Source: Rapana venosa
Lineage: Eukaryota > Mollusca > Gastropoda > Neogastropoda > Muricidae
Direction: 5' to 3'
Length of the DNA stretch: 64,000 bases
Assembly (NCBI GenBank): GCA_028751875.1
Contig: CM054141.1
Coordinates: 38,797,139-38,861,138 of the forward strand
Shown piece after piece: positions 10,641 to 22,376 of this stretch. The notes beneath the pieces are model-generated. The model saw only the letters and a program-made list of their open reading frames with translations. It searched no databases and was not told the DNA's origin. Within the stretch, counting starts at the first letter, position 1; the number at the start of each line of letters is the position of its first letter. The translations under genes were made by a program, and so were the position numbers.

Positions 10641-12380
10641 TTAGACACGCGTCATAAATCCCCCTGTATACAATAAAGTGTATATAGCTTGGTCAATGCA
10701 GCTCTCCCATTTTGGGGACCAATGGAATGTGAAGTGTGCATTTGTGATGGATACATTTCTATGTACTTCGTCTTTCACTCTCCAACACATAGCAATCTAC
10801 AAAAATCAGTTCTGTTAATTTAAGAGTTATTCAAACATAGCAAGAAACAACAATAAAAGAAGAGTTAAAAATAACATGCACTATTAGTTCCAATATGTAA
10901 ACTTTAGCCTTGCAAAAGTTCAAAACTATCATGTAATAACCACAATGCATCTTTGGAAATGCACTGCAAGACAAATTGTAAACAAATTAAAGGAAAATAA
11001 AATAACAGCTCTGTTCATTGTAACATGCCAGTCCAAAATTTACATCAGCAAATATCAAATTGATCTTCATATAACAGTGAATTGATTAAATAATATCCCT
11101 AACATCTCTACCTTATTGTTTATGTACTCAAGAGCTAGACAGCTGCTTAGTATCTATTAATACTTGCCAGAAAATCTAACGCACAAAGACAGATTTCAAA
11201 ACCAAACCAAACAAACGAACAACAGCATAGACACTTTTTTCCCTCTACAACTTCTAGACTTTACTATCCTCATCCACAAAGCTAGTGTTGTAGACTTGTT
11301 TGCTGTCACATGGTTCCTTATAGTGATATTTTATTTCCAGTCATCAATTCTCTTCTTCCTCATCTACCAATTTATGTGTTCATTTTCCAGTCTAGATACA
11401 TGGGGTGACATGATTAGCTAGAAGGTGAAGGACCATCATCAGCCCATACGCTATTCGTATCTTCATTTTTATTTTTGAAAGTGATTCAAAACTCTGTGTA
11501 CACGTGCAATAGCCTCAAGTATATTAATCACACAAAGAATAAACAACAGTCATAATTCTATTTCAATCTGAGATAATGGTCTCCTCGGCAAGAAAAAAAG
11601 CCAGATCGTACATTACCTACAATCAATGCCAAGGCCCTTTTGTCTATCACCTCTCCAGATCAAAGTGACATAAGTAATGGCTCGATCACTTCAAAATTAC
11701 AAAGGCAGCAGCCACATAAACACAAACTCTCATCTGCAATAGTGGCCAGTCATCCAGCAAACAGAAGGGCCACTTAAAAGCCTGGCCAAGTGCAAAAGTA
11801 GCCACAAATCTTATGTGAAAGGGTTTTCAATCTCCTTAGTAGCGGATTACTCTCGTGCGGGTGTAAGACTCAATTTGGTTGAACCACATCAAAAGTTGTC
11901 AGGAGAAAGGGGGAGTGAAGCTGTTATGATTTTATTATAGTCTGGTCAAGTCAAGTCCAAAACACTTTAATCATCCCATGAAGGGCAATGACAATTTGTG
12001 TTCCTGACTGTAATAGTGTGTGTGTGTGTGTGTGTGTGTGCGTGCACGCGCACGCGTGCGCGTGAGTGCGTGTATGTGTGTGTTCGTTTTGACATTAGCT
12101 TGATTGCTCGCTTACAAAGGATGCTTGCTTTTTATTTATTTTCTTAATTAAAAACTTTATTGATGACTTGAAAAGTTGACTGGTTGCTTGTGAAAACAGC
12201 TTTTTATGTGTGTTTTTTCCTCTAGCAGAATGGATGAAAACAGCCAAAAGAAGAAAGTAAACCTTATCCATTCTCCGTATACGTTTAGGGTTTAAATTGT
12301 TTGTTTGTTTTGGTTGGGTTTTTTTTCTTGTTTTTTAAAATTTTTTACTAAATTAGCTTTCAACTGTCTTTCGGGACAGT
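10641..12380. other. unique sequence with one (GT)n tract
   Basis: The longest stretch of ordinary sequence in the first third of the window. It contains a GT/GC tract at 12018-12084. The open frame of 85 codons at 11164-11421 lacks recognisable motifs and is within chance expectation. Confidence 0.5.
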
Positions 12381-12381
12381 G

Positions 12382-12423
12382 CTTAACAACACCTATTTTC
12401 TACAATGACATCTAATAACTATG
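12382..12423 (+). repeat. 42-bp direct repeat, left copy
   Basis: The segment beginning CTTAACAACACCTATTTT is repeated at 13678-13719 with 40 of 42 bases identical. The two copies bracket about 1.25 kb that contains the S4/S2 nest and the GCA/AAC and TCTG tracts. Confidence 0.85.
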
Positions 12424-12444
12424 AGCATCAAGCAGTTCGAATAA

Positions 12445-13000
12445 TCTAAAATCTGAGTATAGCTGCCCTTAGTGCGAGGTATTTGAAAGCAGCCACATAT
12501 AATTGTATGCAAGTTTCTCATCTAGTGTGTACTGTCCTAGTGGTTCTTCGGTGTTTGTGTGATGAACGAGAAAGAGTTTTATTATTATTTTAAAAAAAAA
12601 ATCTTTTATATCGAGGATAATGGAATAAGCACTTATGTGCTTTTTTACATCCAGTCCCCGTGGTTTTGTAAATTTTATCATCTGTTCCCACCGGCACACA
12701 ATGGCCTACTCTTACGAAAAGCGGAACAGGATATAACGTGTGCGCAAAATGTTCTGCGTGCGTTCACACACGGGGCCTCGGTTTATAGTCTCATCCGAAG
12801 GACTTTTGGGGAGAGTGGAGTCGGCACTGATGTTAACTCCGGGGGAAAATCTCCCCTTGAACGGGAATCGAACCCGGGTCGTCAGATTGCGAGCGCAATG
12901 TTCTAACCACTAGGCTATCTCGTCCCTAAGTGCATAATCTACGTGACCCCAAGGGTGCTTAAAGCTGCAGAACGCCCAATAGCAGGGACAGCAGCAGGAG
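12445..13000 (+). mobile_element. S4 element split by an S2 insertion
   Basis: The left part at about 12445-12558 carries TGAGTATAGCTGCCC and GCGAGGTATTTGAAA as in the 1554 copy. The right part at 12928-13000 carries GTGACCCCAAGGGTG and AAAGCTGCAGAACGCCCAA. The S2 element at 12590-12926 lies between them. S4 is therefore the older insertion. Confidence 0.75.
12590..12926 (-). mobile_element. S2 tRNA-derived SINE, full length
   Basis: On the minus strand it begins GGGACGAGATAGCCTAGTGG (tRNA A box). The B box GGTTCGATTCC follows about 50 bases later, and then the S2 body: AAAAGTCCTTCGGATGAGAC, GTGTGAACGCACGCAGAACA, GGCCATTGTGTGCCGGTGGG. The end reads GCTTATTCCATTATCCTCG. This is the best-preserved S2 head in the window and defines the family. 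Confidence 0.9.
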
Positions 13001-13096
13001 AAGCAGCAGTAGCAGAGCAGCAGCAGCAGAAAAAGCAGCAGCAGCAGCAACAACAAAAACAACAACAACAACGACGACGACGATGAGGAGGAGAAA
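12985..13096. repeat. (GCA)n, (AAC)n, (GAC)n and (GAG) trinucleotide tract
   Basis: Follows the 3' end of the split S4. The S4 copies at 1554 and 38591 also end in CAA-type tails, so this tract is probably an expanded S4 tail. Confidence 0.8.
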
Positions 13097-13506
13097 AACA
13101 GCAAGGTGTTTTTAGAGAGAGGATTTTTACTACACCCTTTTCAGATTGCCATGTTAAGGATTCTAGACGGACGCAGAGCTAGGAACATTCCTTGAAGGGA
13201 AGCTGGATTTGTCTGATCTGCTTTTTTATCCTTCTGGATTGACAAGTCGTCTGCAAAGAGACTCAATAGCGGTAAGAACTACACCAGAAGGTTTCCCCAC
13301 TTGATTGTCCTGAAATGTAACGAAAGGAAAACAAACAACAAAAAAACTCGCTATTCCTGGCAGACGGCAGGATTGTGTCGCTGTTTGCTTTTTACCCCTC
13401 GCCTTTGCTTCTGGCTCTGTTCCTGTCTGTGTTTGTTTGTTGCTTTCTTTCTTTCTCTGTGTGTTTCTGTGTCTGTGTCCGTCTCTATTTGTTGGTTTGT
13501 CTGGTT

Positions 13507-13556
13507 GCCCATCTGTCTGTCTGTCTATCTGTCTGTCTGTCTGTCTGTCTGTCTCC
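13507..13556. repeat. (TCTG)n microsatellite
   Basis: About 12 TCTG units in a wider T/C/G-rich region from 13420. The two roughly 90-100-codon frames over it are Cys/Ser/Val repeats and not coding. Confidence 0.9.
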
Positions 13557-13677
13557 TTTTGCTCTTTTTCTTTCTCATTTTTGTGCTAAAGCGGAAGCAA
13601 TTAATCTGATTGAAAAGCAAGCTTTTGATAGGAGTTTTTAAAGAGTAAGATATGGCTAAGACTTCACGATCAGACTA

Positions 13678-13719
13678 CTTAACAACACCTATTTTTTATA
13701 ATGACATCTAATAACTATG
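13678..13719 (+). repeat. 42-bp direct repeat, right copy
   Basis: Pairs with 12382-12423 and differs at two positions, both C to T. Confidence 0.85.
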
Positions 13720-14385
13720 TTTCCTTATTCATTTCGAGCGACCCCCCTATCCCCACCCCATTACCAGTAAACTGTGGTTGTAAAGGCGCTTGACATTTAC
13801 AGACCATTTGATAGTACCACTTAATTTTAAACAACGAGTTTTAACAAAACTTTTATGTCGATTCTAGTTTCATTTAGACTACCTACACAGCCAGTGAAAT
13901 CTAGCTTACCTTTCTAGACTATTTTAAGGACTATTATGTTTTAATGCACATTGTGCGGCTACAAGATGCTGTTTAGGGGAGAAATATTTTGCTAGTTTTC
14001 AAAAAGAGAAAACAATTTTATTACAATATATAATTCGCCTGTGGAAACTTGATCTTGATCATGATTGGATGTGAAAGCTTGAATAATAAAGCGAAAAAAG
14101 CAAATTAAAGGTCCCAGAGGCATTAGGCTCTAAGAACAGAAGGAAGTGAATTTATTGATGTTCTATGCACCGTGCACCCACACTTTTAACACTTAAATCT
14201 CAGAACTGCAAGAAAACATCACAGAATGCTGTCAAAGAAATCCATTTTAATTCTCCTGTTTATTGTCTCAGTATCCTAGTTTTACTCTCACCTCACTCAT
14301 TCAGAAAAGAAGAAAGAAACATTAGACACACTAGAACAAGTTTGAAAGCTACCCATTTTTTCAAAGCGTTGTTGTTTTGGAGAGG
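13720..14385. other. unique AT-rich sequence
   Basis: No gene, tRNA or repeat recognised. The 75-codon frame at 14165-14392 has no visible motif. Confidence 0.45.
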
Positions 14386-14557
14386 TCAGTAGCCAGAGGG
14401 CTCTGAGTGGTAATGAAGAAAGCACGTCAGTCAGAGAGCAAGCCAGGCAGAAGAACCCGCCTTTACCGTGTCCTTATCGCCAGCAGTAATGAAATCATGC
14501 CACTTCACTGTCTGGCCACCATGACAGGCCGTGATGGGGCCTAAATCCAGGTTTTGA
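14386..14557 (+). repeat. dispersed repeat family E, copy nearly identical to 18173-18344
   Basis: All but about 6 of 172 bases match the segment at 18173. The shared part runs from CAGTAGCCAGAGG through AGTAATGAAATCAT and CTGTCTGGCCACCATGACAG to GGCCTAAATCCAGG. Frames cross it on both strands but no domain is recognisable. The remaining family members are far more diverged, so this pair was duplicated or converted recently. Confidence 0.85.
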
Positions 14558-15420
14558 GCGGTGTGAAGTAGGTGATACTGATTCCTCATCTGAACAATAA
14601 AAAAAAAAAAAAGATCTGAGGCTTTATGGATATGACCGGGCTCATTGCAGTCATTTGTGATGACTGTTGTCTTACAGCTTTGAGTTTTGTGATTCAATGT
14701 GAAATCACTCCTATAGTAAAGATGCCTTGATGTGTTATTGATGACTTGTTTGCTTTTCAACGACTGGCATAGAGGTTGATGGCAGACACAGGGAAATAGT
14801 TGGATAACTTCCTTAGGAAAGGTAGTCTGGCATTGATCATATACACATCCCTTTATGGATTACACGTAACACTATGCATGTAATTAAAAATATTCAAAAG
14901 TGTTTGAACTCTTTTTTTAGTTTACAAAACCCTAGTGTTGTTCATATCAACATAGGCTGCTTTAAGCAGGGAGACAAAGCAATACAAAAACTGTCGCCTC
15001 TGAATACTTTTCATTGACCATAAGATTGTTGTAAGAAAAAGAAAATACTGGATAGAGATTTCGCTTTCTTCCATATCTCATTTGCCTATTGTTTATTGCT
15101 ATATGAGTGTCAACAGAATAATGAAGATGAAGTTGTTTTTCTGTGCGTGAGTCAGAATCCCTCTCCTGTTGATTATGCATTGTTTATATATTTCGTCTGG
15201 CCTCATATATTGTTGAAATGATACCACCCCTGTCTTTTTTTCCTCTTCTATATACTAGTTATGATCTAGTATCATCTATCTTTGGGCTTGAAATCCTACT
15301 AAAAAAACCAGCGTCTGTATATCGTGAAATCTGAAAGGAAATGTTGTTTCAAAACAGATATATTTGAGGTTCTCACGTAATGTCTAGACAGTCCTTAATG
15401 AAAGATACACCTCTAAAACA
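14558..15420. other. unique sequence
   Basis: No gene or repeat family recognised. The 72-codon minus frame at 14962-15180 has no visible domain. Confidence 0.45.
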
Positions 15421-15656
15421 AGCTTGGTTTGTCTTGTCATCCTCTTTCTCAGCTGGACTGAGGAGGTGTGTGTGTGCAGAGGGAGGAGGGAGGTTGACAT
15501 TCTGAGTCTTTTGTCTCATGCCACTCTTCACGTTAATAGAGAAGGGGATCCAGCTTCCTCTGCAGACAGCAAACTTCATATCCACATGTCTGTGTCATGC
15601 CTTTCTCTGTTTCCCATAATTTGGTTTCTCTCATTTTTCTTCTTCTCTCTGTCCTT

Positions 15657-15764
15657 TGATCTCTCTCTCTCTCGTTCTCTCTAGCTCTCTGTCTCTGTTT
15701 GAGATTTTCTCTGCACATAAATTCACACACACACACACACACGCACACACACACACACACACAG
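15657..15764. repeat. (TC)n and (CA)n microsatellites
   Basis: Short TC-rich block at 15657-15710, then a CA tract at 15725-15764. Confidence 0.9.
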
Positions 15765-16209
15765 AGCCACCAACACAATGAATATCAGGAGACAGAGGTG
15801 AGTTTTCAATAAACACTGTCTAAAATAAGAAAAACAACAACTGTAGAGCTAACACAATTACAAGGGCATTTCTACTTTTTATGGTAACAGTGGTTTGACT
15901 ACTTATTTCCATGATATTCATTTATTTACCTATTAGCTGATTCACTAATCAATAAGAAAAATCATAAGGAAAAATATGAATTAAAATCTTTCACAGTCAG
16001 AGATTTTAGTCGACCCAGACCTTGAAGGGTTTCAGTTGAACTAACCCACCTAAAATACATTAAATCCTGCAAAGACTCCTCATCCTCGAGGACCTAAAGA
16101 AATCAAGCCAAGTCAAGTCTAATCAGTTATCTCCCTAAAATAAAAGCCTTCAACTCTTCAGTCATAGATCAAAGCGACTGCCAAAGACAAGCCTAGCCCA
16201 GTACATAAA

Positions 16210-16500
16210 AACAGGTAGTCACACCAGACTGGGATGTTACGTGAGGGACCCCTTCTTAATAGGATTACTACAGTGACCAACTTAATGAAATCATTATTGA
16301 TTCACAGCCTCGTTTCCATGACAGCGCTTGCTGTGGCTTCATCAAAACCCAATCCCCGACAGCACAGGACAGACAAGACAAGACATGAATGATCCACCCA
16401 AGTGAAAAGCGTTTGTAGCCATTTCTCACAAGCTTGTGTGTCCATGTTATGCAATAGGTGAACGTTATGTGAACGTTATGTTTTTCATGGGTAAATGACA
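16210..16500 (+). repeat. dispersed repeat family E, diverged copy
   Basis: Shares AGGTAGTCAC, a GGACCCC segment, CTTAATGAAATCATT and the downstream CAGCGCTTG/GTGGCTTCATCAAA region with the copy at 22785. The later GCCATTTCTCACAAG is shared with 21360. Confidence 0.6.
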
Positions 16501-16965
16501 CCTAAACCGATAAGAGTTTGTGTTGGTTTAGTTTTTGTTCAGAAAAGGGAAACAAAACCATTGAAGAGAAACAGTGTTTTGGAGTCGTAGAAACGACAAG
16601 CGTGTAGCTTATGGTGTGCTTAATTAAACAATCAAAATCCACGTGAACATGACAGGTTGCTGAAAGGTCATGATAAACCAGTGGCTCCTTTTACTGTAAG
16701 TCGAGGTAATTGACATGTATCCTTCATGAATTTGGTGGTAAGTGGTAGGTTTAAGGTGTTGTTGGTATTGATTGTGAACTATTTAAGAAATGGCGTTTTG
16801 ACATAGTTGTGTGCTTAGAAAGATCATTATCTCAGATTACAAAAGCTTAGTGACTGCTGTTTATCTTTTGAGACAGGGATTTGACGTTATAGTATTACAA
16901 TTTTTAGTCACTTTTACAAAGGAAGTCAATGGTATGATTACGTACATGGCATGCACGCAGGCAGG

Positions 16966-17033
16966 AGTGTGTGTGTGTGTAAGTGTGTGTGAGTGTGTGT
17001 AAGTGTGAGTGTGAGTGTGTGTGTGTGTGTGTG
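16966..17033. repeat. (GT)n microsatellite
   Basis: GT repeat with GTAA and GTGA interruptions, followed by a GA-rich segment to about 17105. Confidence 0.9.
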
Positions 17034-17502
17034 AAATAGGGAAAGAGGGGAGGAAAGCCAGCGACAGGAACATATAAATAGAGAGAGAAAACGACAGAGA
17101 GAAAGAGACATATATCATTCAGCTATAGAGTTCTACTCTCTGCAAAGAAATCACACCACCCTCTTCATTACATGTGAAGACCACCAATAGACAAAGGGCT
17201 CTGGAATGCAATGGCCAGTTCCAGAACCGTTCCACACCAGACGTTTTCTCAGTCTGGCTGAGCACAACGATTACCTGACAATCCAAACTTGGTTTAGAGA
17301 CGTGCCATTCAGCCCTGACTGTCTGGACCTGTACGTGAGGCTCTGAAAGATACAGTCTTCCTGAACAAAATGCTTGGCCACATGTCTTGAGCCACAGATT
17401 TTTCACCACTTTTGAACAGCATTCAGACAGAGGAAGAAAACTGGCAGGGATAATTTTGTCCAGAGATTTTTTAGCCAAATGATGATGTCAAAACAATGTA
17501 CA

Positions 17503-17522
17503 ACCCCCCCCCCCCCCCCCCA
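17503..17522. repeat. poly-C tract
   Basis: Run of about 18 C ending in CAGG. Its length is liable to sequencing error. Confidence 0.85.
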
Positions 17523-18170
17523 GGAAAATACATTTGTTTCTCTGATACAGGCAAAGTAAAAATAGCAACAACAAAACCTTCACGATGAAGATCATTTTAT
17601 CCCTTTTTACTTGAAGCATTAAATGTAATGGGGGTTTCCTTACAAAAGCAAAAGCGTCCTCTTGTGCTAATAATCTGAGTTTTCATTTTTTTGGTCTATT
17701 GTTTCTGGAAATGAAAATGCACGTAGAGACTGCAAATGTTGTTTCCTATTTTTGTTTTCTTTGGGGTGATAGGATCACAATGAAAACAATAGACGGGATT
17801 CAAATGAAAAGGTAATTTACACTTTAACATTGCTTTCACACATTTGCTGCTAGATGTTCCCACAATGTGATATTTACACAAACAGGAAGGCCTTCCTTTC
17901 TTCTTTCTTTTGTTGTTGTTATTAATAAGTGACTTCAATATGTTTTCTTAGGTCCACTGTTCACCAGTATCCCAGCTGCAAGCTGGCAAGACAAATCAGT
18001 ACTAGAAGTTAGATGCCTTTGTTTACTTTAGAAGAAATACAATTTACTTTTTTTGTTTATAGTTTAAATATTCTTTTCTGGAACCAACTCTCATTCGCAG
18101 AGAATCAAACAGCCTAGACGAGAAAGAGACTGTTAACAATCAATGATTTCAAACGTTTCAGTTTTAGGGG
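17523..18170. other. unique sequence
   Basis: No supported gene. Short minus-strand frames here have no recognisable motifs. Confidence 0.45.
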
Positions 18171-18172
18171 GG

Positions 18173-18344
18173 ACAGTAGCCAGAGGACTCAGAGTGGTAA
18201 TGAAGACAACACGTCAGTCAGAGAGCAAGCCAGGCAGAAGAACCCGCCTTTACCGTGTCCTTATCGCCAGCAGTAATGAAATCATACCACTTCACTGTCT
18301 GGCCACCATGACAGGCCGTGATGGGGCCTAAATCCAGGTTTTGA
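18173..18344 (+). repeat. dispersed repeat family E, copy nearly identical to 14386-14557
   Basis: About 97 percent identical over 172 bases to the copy 3.8 kb upstream, in the same orientation. Similarity stops sharply at both edges. Confidence 0.85.
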
Positions 18345-18594
18345 CTGGCGAAGAAGAGACGAAAGGGATCCGCTTTTCATACAAGATCTGAAGCCTTTCT
18401 TGCAAGGGTTGTGACTGCGCATATTTTTTTTATACAGTTCATGATGTTGACTGAAAATATGGCAAGAGGAGAAATGACAACAGGCAACCAGCTAATACCA
18501 TTCTGAAAACTGATAAGTTAGTCTTCTCCATGAACTCATTTTCTGAAGAGGGTTATTTGATCCTTACTTTGTTTGTAATCATTGAATTAATACT

Positions 18595-18665
18595 AATAAT
18601 AATGTATGGAATTTATATAGCGTTGAATCTTTTAAAGCAACAAATCAAAGCGCTCAGATGACTTT
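18595..18665 (+). mobile_element. possible fragment of an ATATAGCG-type dispersed repeat
   Basis: AATTTATATAGCG ... CAAAGCGCTCAGA resembles, from memory, the ends of a repeat seen in many aquatic animal genomes. It is too short to classify. Confidence 0.3.
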
Positions 18666-18669
18666 TTTT

Positions 18670-18730
18670 TTAATATCAAGGATAATGGAATAAGCACTCA
18701 TGTGCTTTTTTAATTTTGTACATCCAGTCA
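18670..18730 (-). mobile_element. S2 SINE, 3'-terminal fragment
   Basis: The reverse complement contains CTGGATGTACAAAA, AGCACATGAGTGCTTATTCC and ATTATCCTTGATA. This matches the last 60 bases of the full S2 copies. Confidence 0.8.
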
Positions 18731-18782
18731 GTTTTTTTTACATACCAGGTCCTTTACATTTCAGTCGTCTCTCTCTGTCTCT

Positions 18783-18815
18783 GCATGTCTGTCTGTCTGT
18801 TTGTCTATCTGTTTC

Positions 18816-18854
<39 letters not shown>

Positions 18855-18855
18855 C
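18783..18855. repeat. (TCTG)n microsatellite
   Basis: TCTG repeat with TTTG and TATC variants. Confidence 0.9.
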
Positions 18856-19440
18856 TACATTGAATATTCATCAGTTCATCAGAGTTTTTCCTTTTTTTAG
18901 TTTGATTTTGTTCAGTTTTTGAAAGATCTTATCTTTACAGTTAGTCGGCCACCAAGTAATTCATGAAAAGAGCAGCTTTCACCCGTAAATATCCAAATAT
19001 CCCACCAACAGATTTTCTTTCACTGTTATATATAAAAAGTACGTTTGTTCTTTCCCATAAACATTGCGTTATGACTGCTGGAAGTTCAGATTTAAAACTT
19101 TTCTTTGACAAAGTCCGCGATTTAAACCACAGCGAATAGTCACTAAAGAACAACAAAGAGCCATCATACTCAGAAAGTTTATCTTTCAAAGCTGTGCTAT
19201 AGAGTCATGTGTAAGTGTCAAATACTTTTGCTATTACTCTTTCTGGAATAAAAGTAGAGAAAGAAAGAACTGCAGATTTAAAAAAAATAAAAAGAAGCAA
19301 GTAAAATTCTCAGAGGCGCGGTACTGAACAAGTCTCGCTGTTGTTGCTCAGTCTGCTGCTGAAATGATTATCAGCCATATAAATATATAGTTTTTTGCGG
19401 AAGCTACTTAAGCCAGTTTTGAATTCATACATGCCTCGAA
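18856..19440. other. unique sequence
   Basis: The 82-codon minus frame at 18941-19189 has a mixed composition but no recognisable motif. No repeat family seen. Confidence 0.45.
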
Positions 19441-19449
19441 CGTTGCTTC

Positions 19450-19456
19450 AGAGAGA

Positions 19457-19514
<58 letters not shown>

Positions 19515-19633
19515 GACAGAGACAGAGAGACACAGACAGAGACAAAGACACAGACAGGGTCATAGACAGAGACAGACAGACAGAGAGCAGACAGACAGAC
19601 CGTCTGACCAACACAAGAGAGAGAGAGAGGAGG

Positions 19634-19702
<69 letters not shown>

Positions 19703-19715
19703 CAGAGAGACAGAG
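19450..19715. repeat. (GA)n with GACA blocks
   Basis: Two long GA tracts flank a GACAGA-rich centre. The 139- and 91-codon minus frames across it read LSLSLS and are repeat translations. Confidence 0.95.
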
Positions 19716-20039
19716 AAGCACACTTAGAAGCCAAAGAAAACGTCGTTGAAAATTTTAAGAGAAGAGGAGAAAATAGTAGAAAAGAGGGAGACAACGTCAA
19801 AGGGAGGGACAGAGAAAAGATAGACATGGACTCGAAGAGACAGGGTGACTAAGCAAAAAACCCCAAACAGACGAAGAAGAAAACAGAGATATAGACAATG
19901 ACAGGGCCGACTGAGATAAATTCAGCCATAGAGAGAAAGGCGATGAGCCAGCTCTTGCTAAGTCTTGCTAAGAACGCTCTCTGCTTCTTCACTCCTCTTA
20001 CGTTACATGAAAGACAAGCCCACCCACCCCACAACACTT

Positions 20040-20117
20040 TCTCTCTCTGTGTTTCTGTGTCGCTCTGTGTCTGTGTCTGTCTGTCTGTCTGTGTATCTCT
20101 CTGTCTCTGTCTCTGCC

Positions 20118-20153
<36 letters not shown>

Positions 20154-20156
20154 CTC

Positions 20157-20188
<32 letters not shown>

Positions 20189-20232
20189 CCCCTCTCTCTC
20201 TCTGTTTCTGCGTCGTTCTGTGTCTGTCTCTG

Positions 20233-20325
<93 letters not shown>

Positions 20326-20331
20326 TTCCCA
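20040..20331. repeat. (TC)n with TCTG blocks
   Basis: Mirror image in motif order of the GA block at 19450-19715, which lies about 330 bases upstream. The two could pair as an imperfect inverted repeat. Confidence 0.95.
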
Positions 20332-20469
20332 TGTTAGCTCTGGCTGATACTCCTCCTTTGCAGAGGGCTTGTCAATCAAGCTGAAAAATAAACGGACAAT
20401 CCAACAAATCCAGTTTCCTTTGAAAAAGGGTGTTACGTCTCAGCTTCATGTCCATCTTCGCTTAAATGG

Positions 20470-20618
20470 TTGTGTGTGTGTGTGTGCGTGTGTGTACGTG
20501 TGTGTGTGTGTGTGTGTGTGTTGTGCGCGTGCGTGCGTGCATGTGTGTGTGTGCGTGTGTGGTGTGCGTGTGTGTGTGCGTGTGCGTGTGTGTGTGTGTG
20601 CGTGTGTGTGTGTGTGCT
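20470..20618. repeat. (GT)n microsatellite with GC steps
   Basis: GT repeat with many GCGT interruptions, about 150 bases. The frames of 90-123 codons that start here are dominated by Val-Cys repeats. Confidence 0.95.
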
Positions 20619-21359
20619 TCATTTTAATCCCTCCGCCCTAGCTAAACTCAGATTCGTCAAGTCGCATCTTCGGGGTCAGAAGTCCACAGGGAGCTTACCG
20701 ATGACAGGTAAGCCGCTGTGGGGCCACCATCCAGGAAGGCCTTGCACTGCTGAGGGGTCAGTTTGGTGTGTTCAGTGGAGCCCGTTCTGTTACCCAGACA
20801 CCATTTGTATCAACTGTTTTGCGCTAGGAGGCCAATGCTGAAAGGCAATGCAAAAGCACTGAGCGTGTGTGAGGTTATGCTGGACCTGTACGTTCTCCCC
20901 TGTTCGTCTTGGTTCTTTTTGTTTTGGACAGGTAAAGATAAGCATTTTTTTTTTCTAAAAAGGGAAACCAAATAGCTGAGCAAACAGCCAACCAACCAAC
21001 CAGCTGGTCAAGCATGCTAGGAAGCAAGCAAGCAAAAAGCAAAGCTAAAACACATTAATCATTTTTGGGGAAAAAAACGGTTTCAAGTCCGTGGTCATCA
21101 TCCAAAGTGACCCCAAAACAGCGGTAAAAAAAAAGCCAAAACATAAGTCAGAATCAAGCAGCCGCGTCTGTTAAAATCAAGTACCCCGGGGTAAGCTTTT
21201 CTTGATAGGCTAACCAGCATTGATCACATCAAATCAAATCAAATCACATCACTGTTTCATTTCTCTGATAGATCTCATTGTGGTGACTTAACCGCACAAG
21301 GTCTCAGCTAGCACGAGGTAGACCGAATGGATTTACTCTTTACAACAAAAAAAAGAAAG

Positions 21360-21610
21360 ATCCGAGCCATTTCTCACAAAGATGTGTGACCGCATTATCA
21401 TTCTGCGACGCTTTGAAACAAGCATTACTTTGGTTTCACGGATGCCTGCTTGCTTGTCTGCCATGCGGCAGACGAGCTAGACCTGGTGTGAAGCGGGCTG
21501 CTGTCATTGTAGGTCAAAGTCATCGACCTGTCTCCGCCATGGCATTGATCCTGAGAGGTGGCAGACGAAGGGTGATGGTATTGATTGAATGGCTGTCATT
21601 CACAAGCCCT
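21360..21610 (+). repeat. dispersed repeat family E, 3' half
   Basis: CCATTTCTCACAAAGATGTG matches 16430. The downstream part (GACCGCATTATCATTCTGCG, then CGACCTGTCTCCGCCATGGC and GGCAGACGAAGGGTG) aligns with 23020-23210. The 94-codon frame at 21386 lies over this repeat and is not supported as a gene. Confidence 0.5.
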
Positions 21611-21749
21611 CTTCCACCACTCCCTATCACCCCCCCCCCCCATCCCCCGGCCGCAGGTTCGAAGTTGTGAGTGGAAAAAGATCTTCAACATTTAAAACAA
21701 TCCAAAAAGCATTTTTGAGTGCTGCTGATTGTTTTTAAAGGTAAATGAT

Positions 21750-21870
21750 TGAGAGAGAGAGAGAGAGTGAGAAAGAGAGACAGACAGACATACAGACAGC
21801 CATCCAGAGACAGAGACAGAGAGACAGAGACAGAAAATCAGACAGACATAGGGACAGACACTGAGAGAGA
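21750..21870. repeat. (GA)n/(GACA)n microsatellite
   Basis: GA dinucleotides followed by irregular GACAGA and ACAGAC units. Confidence 0.9.
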
Positions 21871-22341
21871 AACAACATTAATAGAGAAAATGAGACAAGG
21901 ACAGCGACAGGGAGACACACAGAAACAAAGATAGGAATGAAGCACACCGAGAGTGATACAAGCCTGCTGTCTGCAAAGAAAGCCGACTATTCACCTCCAT
22001 GACATTTTAAGGACAATCACTTGGGGAAATCTCTTAGAGTAGCTTTCATATTCACTGACTGTCCTCTGCAGACAACGTGTCAAGCTATCTGAAAAAAACC
22101 CAACCCAAAACATCAGACAAAACCATTCTTTCCTTAATTGAAGACATATTCTTACTCAATGTCTTTGTCTAGACTTTAAAACATGGCGGTCTGAAAAGCA
22201 TGTACATTTTTTAAAGGAAACTGTCCTTGGAAATTGCTTCATGGTTAAAACATATTGCTGAATAAAGTGTTTCTTGTGCTGAAAAGTACAAAAGAGGTGA
22301 TCCAAATGCAGTGGATGTGAAAAGGAAGCATGATGTGGAGT

Positions 22342-22376
<35 letters not shown>

